DNA of 64,000 bases from Takashimella koratensis (lineage: Eukaryota; Basidiomycota; Tremellomycetes; Trichosporonales; Tetragoniomycetaceae). The notes beneath the pieces are model-generated. The model did no database searches. It had not been told where the DNA came from and worked only from the letters and a program-made list of their open reading frames with translations. Below are positions 57,400 to 64,000 of this stretch, in pieces (position 1 is the stretch's first letter; each line of letters opens with the position of its first letter). The stretch is taken from assembly GCA_003116875.1 (NCBI GenBank), contig BCKT01000006.1:496001-560000 (forward strand), read 5' to 3'. Both the position numbers and the translations under genes were made by a program.

Positions 57400-57977
57400 A
57401 TGTCTGCCCATGAGGCCCCAAAAGAAAGGACAGTAATGTCCGACACCGAATCAGGTTCGATGATGCTGTCTCCTGCGAGCGGGCACGTTCAAGTTTCTGA
57501 AGACACCGAGGTAGCTACTGAGAAGGTTCGTGAGACAGCTACTGACGTTATGTGCAGGTCAAAGAACCCATTTACTGCGCTGTACAACACGCTATGGGCA
57601 GCAAGGTGGGAACTTGCTCTGGGGAGACGACTTTCTTGTACTGTCCGACAGTGGAAACCGGTCAGCATTCAGTCTGCGAAACCCACGTTAGCACCTATCA
57701 GTCGCTAAGTGTCTGCACGGATGACTTTTTGGTCGAACGCCTCACGGCCGAGCATCGCGAGCGCGAACGCAAGAGAGAGGAAGAGCAGCGCTTGGCAGAC
57801 GTCAATGCCGGAAAGTGGTGCGACGTGCAAATTCACCGCAAATATGCCAAGACGGGGGAATACAAGAGTTATCGATGTGGTAAACTCAAGGACAGTCGAC
57901 ACAATGTGTGCGACGGTCACAAGAGTGAATATGACACCATAACGAACAGCGAGTTTTGTTTTGACGAGGTGAACTGA
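57400..57977 (+). CDS. Family 2 paralogue E, two-module member
   Basis: Two exons, 57400-57510 and 57558-57977, joined in phase 0 (donor GTAGCT, CTACTGAC branch, GCAG acceptor, 47-nt intron), giving 176 residues. Module 1: YCAVQHAMGSKVGTCSGE, FLYCPTVE, GQHSVCETH. Module 2: WCDVQIHRKYAKTGEYKS, YRCGKLKDSRHNVCDGH, which lacks the second Cys. The modules are separated by a charged coiled-coil-like helix (RLTAEHRERERKREEEQRLA). It is the most complete member: full ligand sets at both ends, an intron with good signals, no interruptions. A small zinc-binding adaptor is one guess; the family is unknown to me. Confidence 0.65.
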
Positions 57978-58239
57978 TGAAGACTCAACCAACCTCGGCG
58001 GGTGCCGAAGAAGGAGGGATTGATTGCTCATAGGGCTGCTTATGAGTGGGAAGGTCACCTTTGAGATTGGTCGAAGATTGATGAGCCAAATAGTGGTGGA
58101 AATGTCATGCAAAGTTTCCAGTTCGTCTTCCTATGCTGGCATCATGACTGGCATTCATTTCATCTCGTAAATCTTTCAGAATCATATTCAAACAAACTTC
58201 AAAACTGCCACTTGGCGCGACTATCCGCTCTTCCCGAGC

Positions 58240-58913
58240 CTACATAACCTGAGCGCCGTGCTTCTCGTCCTCGTCGATGTGCTCGAGCTCGTCGTGCTCG
58301 TACACACCCGACTCGCGGAGGGCGCGCTTCGAGTCGCGAACTGCCTGTTTCTGGGCGTCGGCGACGAATTTGTCCTTTTCCTCGTGCGAGGCTGGGTGTG
58401 TTAGCCGGCTAAACCCTGCGTGAAATGATGAAAGCGGGACTTACCGAAGGGGAGGCCCTTCTCCTCAATGAGCTTGGTGACGTACCCGGCGGCAAGGCCC
58501 GCAAGGATCTGGGAAAAGGGAAGTCAGCGCAGGTCCAGCGAGAGGGGACGAAGAGTGGTGGCGGAGAAAGAAGGCACGCTTGACTCACCTCCTTGGCGCG
58601 GGCGTGGGTCGGCTTGTTGCCCTGGGCGACTTCGTGGTTCTCGAACGCCTTGAATGCTTCGTAAGCAGCAGCGGCGGCGACAGCTTCGTGCGTGAAGTGG
58701 GCCTTGCGCTCGATCGGGGTGTCCTTGGTAGTGGCGAGAAGCTCGTCACGCTGGCCTGCGAGCGGGTGGCCGCTGTTGCGGACCTCGAGCTTGGCGCGGA
58801 GCTCTGCGGGGTAGTGGTGAGATGGGGAGGTGAGTAAGGGGTCTGGGTCTGGGATGGGAGCATGTATGGTGGACGAGGCTGGGAGGGAGCTTACTGTTGA
58901 TGAAGTCGGTCAT
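58240..58913 (-). CDS. CipC-like protein (DUF3759), copy 2
   Basis: Four exons from ATG 58913 to TAG 58242-58240, about 149 residues. Reads MTDFINKLRAKLEVR, the core RKAHFTHEAVAAAAAYEAFK, THARAKEILAGLAAGYVTKL and IEEKGLPF, then HEEKDKFVADAQKQ and a long acidic tail (YEHDELEHIDEDEKHGAQVM). The H-x-F-x-HE-x4-AAAA-x-EA and AKEILAG motifs match copy 1 at 4443-5471, but the copies differ strongly, so this is an old duplication. The longer, His/Asp/Glu-rich C-terminus is specific to this copy. It lies directly downstream of family 2 on the opposite strand and has a TATA box. Confidence 0.85.
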
Positions 58914-58997
58914 GTTGATGAGTGTGTTGGTGGATTGTTTGTCAGAGGTGGAAGGGAAGGTGCAGTGGAATGGGTAGAGGCGAGTGCAGGGCGTGGC

Positions 58998-59004
58998 TTT
59001 TATA
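58998..59004 (-). promoter_or_regulatory. TATA box of CipC-like copy 2
   Basis: TATAAAA about 85 bp upstream of the ATG at 58913, in CCATATAAAAGCC on the minus strand. Nearly the same string as upstream of family 2 gene B. Confidence 0.55.
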
Positions 59005-59535
59005 TGGCAAGACCCCATACTCCAGCGTCACCGCATCGCAGCATCACCGCGTCACCGGTCACCTTCCTTTGAGAACATGCACAACCGTCATACTGACGTC
59101 AAGCAGTGGGGTGAATGAAAGGTGTGGTCGGATCTCGGGTTTGACTGTGGTGAGCTGTGTGAAGGCACAAAAGATTTGATCCGTGGACGGGGTCGATGTA
59201 GCGTGTCTCAGAGCCCGGTCGTCAAGCGAGCAAGGGAGGAGCGAGCGAGGTAGGTAGCGAGGACCAGGTCAGATGTAAAACGTAACTAGTTATACGCAAG
59301 TAACATGGATATGGATGGTAGCTCAAGACACAGTGTAGGTGTCATGGAGATGCAATTGTAATGCGAGGGTACGATGTGGAAGGGTGACAACGGCGAATCA
59401 AACAACAACAGGTGACTCCTCTTCTATGGCCTACCTCCCAGGCGGCGACACGCTCCCCTTTCTCTCCTCTCATCAAGCCAATGTAAGGCGCAGTGTTGTA
59501 CAGATTACGTTCTAGGTATCGGGAATGAGGATCAC

Positions 59536-60938
59536 TTAGTGCGCCTCGTCGACGACAATCTCAATTTCGACGTGGACAACGTTGGGGTTGATTGACCCCT
59601 TGCGCCCCTTGGCCTTGGCCTCGGCAACCAGCGCGTCCCCAATCGTCATCATTCCCGGGGGAAGCTTCATCGGCGGCGGGATGCTAAAGAAAGTCACCTC
59701 TCGAGGCGTGGACGGGCGGCGGGCGATCGAGATGGGCGAGATGGGGCTTTCTGGGATCTCAGGCAAATCGGCAGAGACCGGCGAAGCGAGGAACTTGGAC
59801 AAGATCGGGTTGATCCTGTATTGAAATTAGTGTGATCCGAGACGAAGGGGCGAGGGGAAGACGTACAGGTTTGGCGTGGTAAGGGACATCCATTGGGGAA
59901 CGCCCTCGACGACTTTGAGCGTGACGGCAGGGAGGTCCTCGAGGGCGTCAATCATGTGTTCCACGCCGTGGTCACTCTCGAGGGTCTTCATATCAGCTGT
60001 GTCGGTTAAACAGGAGCTCACCTTGAGGACGAGCTTGGGGCACGGGGCGTTGTCAGCGGACGTGATATCGATGACAGCACGCTCGATGACCGGTGTCCAG
60101 ATGTAATGCGCAGCATCATCGACCTAGTGAGTGTTAGAGATGTGCGCCCGGGAGTGATGATCATGGCGAGGCACTCACGTTGTCTGTGGTGAAGCGAGAG
60201 CGGTTCAGGAGCTTGTACTCGTCCCTAAGATCATGGAGCGCCGGGGTTAGTGGAGCGCCAGCGCTAAACTCGAACGTCGCCGTCGTCAAGGTATCCAGGA
60301 GGTCGTAGTCGCCTGTCTTGACAGCTTGGATCATTGCCTGTGGGTTAGCTTGATCCCGATCACTTCACTTACATCATGGCACTCCCTGTACCCAGAGCGG
60401 ACGAGCTCGCTGTCGCTTTGTGGGAGAATCGAGATCATCGTCCCAGACAGAGCCATATCGGGGTACCGGTTCAGGAATAGCGACACGACGTTGGCCCCGC
60501 TGCCGCAGCCTACAAGGTGTGCACGAGAGACACCGAGTGCTTGGAGGCCGTCACGGCAGTCGTCGACCTGGGTCAACATGTCGAAGGTGTCGTCACGACC
60601 CTTGACGACGGTAGCACCGTGTCCGCGCATGTCGAATGCAACGAGGTTGAAGTGCGCGCGGAGTAGCGGGTCGTCAAACTGTGGGTAGCTGAGGGCGGGT
60701 TAGGGTGATGATGAGGCGAGGAAAGGGGCAGAAGTGAGGGAGAGGTGCGGGCACCGAAGGGGGAGGGAGTGGAAACGCACAAGAAGAAGCTGTCGAGCCA
60801 GACGGGGTGGCAGAAGAGGATTGTTGGGTATGCTGGGTCGATCGTATCGGCATTGCGCCAGGTCGGGGTCGAGATGCTGGCGAACAGCGAGACCTCGACA
60901 CCCGCCGCGGTGTTGGAAAGTTGAATCGACCGGGGCAT
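59536..60938 (-). CDS. Alpha/beta hydrolase-fold protein
   Basis: Several exons from ATG 60938 (first exon 60938-60781). Recognisable parts: strand PTILFCHPVWLDSFFFYPQF, then FNLVAFDMRGHGAT, and the nucleophile elbow LVGCGSGANVVSLFLNRYPD (Ser of G-x-S-x-G). The expected Asp follows within APCPKLVLKV and later strands. The final His of the triad is not obvious: EGVPQWMSLTTPNL stands where G-x-x-H-W is usual, with Gln in place of His, so catalysis may be altered or absent. The C-terminal 90 residues are Pro/Ser-rich, then an acidic end (VHVEIEIVVDEAH). Similar folds include enol-lactone hydrolases and epoxide hydrolases; substrate unknown. Confidence 0.8.
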
Positions 60939-62210
60939 GGTGGGAAGTTTACCTGGTCAACGGTGGGGACGGGTCAAGGAATGAGAGTGACAGGCTGTCT
61001 TCCTTTTCTACTTTCTCGATCGTGCTGAAAATAGTTTTCGAGCGTCGTAGGAGTAGGATCTGCCTTGCTTCTTTGTCTCGCTTCCGGGCCTGTCGAGCTG
61101 GCCCTTCCGCTTCGCTCTGCTGGTCCTCGGCCGGACACTTCCTAGGTCGGTCTTTTCTGGGCGTAAAGGATCCGCCCACGGCTTCGATCTGGGTTCACGG
61201 CACACGCACGGGCTCCACTTGATTGGGACTGGGACGTTGTACGATAGCACAAGAGTCGTAGTGGAAGAGGATTATGATGTCTTCGCTGCAATAAACCTGC
61301 TTTCAGGCAAAGGCAACTCCTGGTGGCGGTCTGAGATGTCTCTGCCGATCCGGGGCGGCAGGGCCCGCTCTGCTTCTCGCCGACTTGCTCCCTCAGCTCT
61401 CACCCCGTTGCTCAGTTCCGTCACGAATGCTCTCAGCTCCGTCACTGCCCTACATTTCTACCCCTTTCACACATCGGTGCAGGTCCAGCGGCTACAGTAG
61501 TCTCAGCCATCGCAGCCGCCTTTCCCATCCCTGGCTCCGAAAATGTGGGCCACAGGGTACCAAGCAATCGTCGACGCTCCGAGAAGAGAATAAGGCGCCT
61601 GCCGTGGTGTGCACAGGCAGGTCCCAATGACCTTCAGGACCCAGAATTAGGGCGAGGGACAGCAGCAAGGCGTACAAAAGGACCTGTCAGCATGAAGAGG
61701 GGAGAACAAAACGACATCTCCGAGGAGAAAAGCGAGAGGACTAAAAACGGTCGCTCATAATCCCCCCGTGCCTGTCGTAACTGTCGGGGGGTTCTTTTGT
61801 TCTCTCGAACCAGCCGAGACAGGTGGGACCTGAGGCGGGGAACCTAAGCTGAGAACATTGGCAAGGGGTCAGAGGAAGTTGGAAACGAGCCGCTGACCGG
61901 TCCCAGACTTTCGGCGCCGGAAGCTGCTTCGCTCCCAGGGCAACGTGCGTCACCAAGCACAGAACGATCGCAGCGGGGTCTATGGTGTGTGAATCATGGC
62001 GTAGAACGTTTTCCGAATTGCGGAAGTGAATTCGGCTCCTGGGTTCCTTGACGTACGCAGGACTTGGTGAGACCGCCGATCACCCAAAGACGGCCGTTGG
62101 ATGTGCTTGGTCTCACTCGCGGCTGGCCGGGACCGGATTTCTCGCCCAGAAGGCCCAGCAACTTGGCTATTCTTGGCGGCAGCTTCGCTCTTGACCAAGT
62201 GGCTGCGTTC
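60939..62210. other. Region without recognisable gene
   Basis: Contains the upstream region of the hydrolase gene. Open frames on both strands are short or overlapping, with no motif, splice logic or repeat. Confidence 0.4.
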
Positions 62211-62657
62211 TCACTTCTTTGTTCTTGGTTGTTTTTTCTTTCGTTCCCTTCTCGTACCTTCCCCTGTACCTCCTTGCGCCAAACCGAGACGAGGGACGGT
62301 GGGAAAAGGCAGAACAACGGTGCTACTCTGAGCACTTGGCTGGATCTTGACCGATGCCGAATTGGGCTGTGGAAGAAGACACGTTGCGGTGCACCCGAAA
62401 GCCACATGGAGGTCGAGTTGTTCGATCGGGTTGCATGGAACGAAGTTGCCGTCATTGGAGGTTGACACAATACTGAATGGCAGTGTGATCGATGCACCGC
62501 CGAGATTCGGCAACCGTGTGCCGTAAACCCGGAGACCATTGAATGTCCACTTGTGAATCCAGTCCGCGCTGTCGCATCTGTCCGTTCGCGGGGATTCAAC
62601 AAGAAATTGGTCGAGATAAGGACGCTTACTGCCGGTCTCAAACGTGTCAACTGTCAC
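62211..62657 (-). CDS. Possible exon(s) of an unknown protein
   Basis: An open minus frame with DWIHKWTFNGLRVYGTRLPN, GGASITLPFSIVS and NPIEQLDLHVAFG reads like beta-rich protein rather than chance, and a donor-like GTAAGC with a GACAG acceptor lies at its start (about 62625-62570). A second open stretch with PGARIGFPATRSGF lies upstream (62658-62921). I could not join them into a gene, and no family is recognised. Confidence 0.25.
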   Translation of the reverse strand: MTVDTFETGSKRPYLDQFLVESPRTDRCDSADWIHKWTFNGLRVYGTRLPNLGGASITLPFSIVSTSNDGNFVPCNPIEQLDLHVAFGCTATCLLPQPNSASVKIQPSAQSSTVVLPFPTVPRLGLAQGGTGEGTRRERKKKQPRTKK

Positions 62658-62921
62658 TCAAAGCCACCGCCTCCAGGCGTGACAGCCTGTGTAACGCCTT
62701 TCCCACCACCATAGCTTGAGCCCAGCCGACGACCGATTCGAGCCTGGCCACTGTCTATCACTTATCCTGTTCTCCAAATGAATGAATAAGCTGAGGTATG
62801 TAGCTGACCGTGAGAGTGAGGTCGGGTTGATGAAACCACTCCGAGTTGCCGGGAAGCCGATTCTAGCTCCCGGGAAAACGACGGTGCGAATGAACCGTCT
62901 ATCGCCGGTGGGGCTTCTCAT

Positions 62922-64000
62922 GTGCCTGAGGGAATACGAAAAGAACGCTGAGATGTGGGGAAGTGCGGTCGATGCGGTCCCCGGTTAGACCCATTCCAGT
63001 AAGAGATGCTAATCTAGCAGAACCTTGTTACAAGGCGAGATGGTCCCGCCAATGTACCAGGGGACAAGCTGCGGCATTGCACACTGAAGATCAGTTTACG
63101 TAGTCGCTTCCATCGGGACCTGGGTACGTTCTGGAGCAACGCTTGGCTAGCGGGGGGATGATTGGGTACCATGCCGGGGGAAACGAGCTAGTGGATCGAC
63201 CTCAAACACGACGGGTTTTCCTCTTCTCCTTGCTGTGGGATGTACCGGCGGGACATTCCTTCAACCTTGTCGTTCACTGCCCTGGCTAGTGACTAGCGTG
63301 AGAGATTCCCGCTTTACTACTAGCTCGACTACGCGTAACTCTTCCATTTCGTCCGCCGGCGGTCGCGGTCATCCGGTGAGTCACGGAGAAGCGACGAGAA
63401 AAGGTTGGACAAGGGGAGCGTACTCCATACCGTGGGGTCAGGGAAATCAACCCTAAAGCTTAATCGGAAAGACCCGTCGCGTCTCTCCGAGCCACTGATA
63501 CTCTAAACGCGGGGCTCACTGCGCAAGGAGAAAAAGGAGGAAAGGGGGAAACGGACAAAAGGCTTGATACAAGCTTCATCTCCCATACTCTCACCCTTCC
63601 AGCCCGTGCGGGTGTCTCTGCGCGCTCGACGTGTAGAGGAGTCTTGTTAGGAATGTGATCAGAGCCCGTGTTTTGATTTGCGGGTGGAGAAACAACTTTT
63701 GCTCGGGTTTTCCGCCTGGTTTCATTCCGTTCCGCGACGCGAGATAGGATCCGAACAACGACTGGTCGTTGGTCCAACATCATGTGATTAAGACCGGGTG
63801 GTGACCCCCTTGATCGTACCCACGTTCTCATACCCGCAATCTTTTCTTCTTCTCAGCTGCCTCCATTCTCTGCTGCTTGTTGCCCTTTCCGACAATACCC
63901 TGGACGCCTCTGACACACTAGCTTTGAGACCCCTTATTCCGAGACCCCGCGTCCCCTCGCCTGACCCTCGTTCCTCCTACATTCCTGCATCCTTGCCTCC
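62922..64000. other. Right end of window, no gene recognised
   Basis: Mixed sequence with no supported coding frame; the minus frame 63460-63831 is Arg/Ser/Pro-rich and lacks motifs. Possibly the upstream region of a gene beyond the window. Confidence 0.4.

Noticed and set aside
53566..57977. Family 2 as secreted effectors
   Set aside because: None of the five members has an N-terminal hydrophobic leader; the starts are polar and Ser/Thr-rich.

Overview
The window looks like nuclear DNA from a basidiomycete yeast, most likely a tremellomycete. Almost every conserved gene is cut by several short introns (about 45-100 nt) with GTRNGT donors, CTRAC-like branch points and CAG/TAG acceptors. Base composition is moderately GC-rich, genes are closely packed, and there are no bacterial features such as operons or Shine-Dalgarno sites. 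The species assignment is inference; the eukaryotic, intron-dense character is seen directly. Exon joins were made by eye from splice signals plus family knowledge.

Left part, 0-14 kb. The 3' end of a probable DnaJ/Spf31-like gene is followed by a HIT-domain gene, a Nop15/NIFK-type 60S assembly factor with a very long Ala/Lys-rich N-terminus, and a CipC-like (DUF3759) gene. From about 6.8 to 14.0 kb, on the minus strand, lies an array of small cysteine-containing paralogues (here 'family 1'). One member is clearly intact (8691-9110); the others are frame-broken or truncated. The shared module is a Cys triad, roughly C-x4-C-x(4-6)-C, followed by an [IV]-G-[FI]-Y-D-x2-[TS]-x3-W-like motif.

Middle part, 14-52 kb, is an ordinary housekeeping region: RPL5, a large Ser/Arg-rich unknown, an MPD1-like protein disulfide isomerase, FRS1 (Phe-tRNA synthetase beta), a Frag1/DRAM/Sfk1-type membrane protein, IMG2 (mL49), SDO1 (SBDS), a Ser-rich single-pass membrane protein, an NAD-binding epimerase-like protein, ATP17, GGC1, ERG10 (with a 62-nt poly-C run in an intron), mitochondrial uL14, a Clr2-like silencing factor, REX4 and an M19 membrane dipeptidase. 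Ribosome synthesis (NOP15, RPL5, SDO1, REX4, IMG2, uL14m) and mitochondrial function (ATP17, GGC1, IMG2, uL14m, possibly ERG10) are strongly represented, often as divergent pairs sharing a promoter of 250-470 bp.

Right part, 53-64 kb. A second, unrelated tandem array of small paralogues ('family 2', plus strand, 53.5-58.0 kb) shares a Cys/His module: C-x(8-14)-C-x(6-8)-C, then H-x2-[LV]-C-x2-H. The last member carries two modules and one member is frameshifted. It is followed by a second CipC-like gene and an alpha/beta hydrolase. The last 3 kb holds no gene I can name. The two tandem families, each with a CipC-like gene beside it, are the most likely undescribed content of the window.
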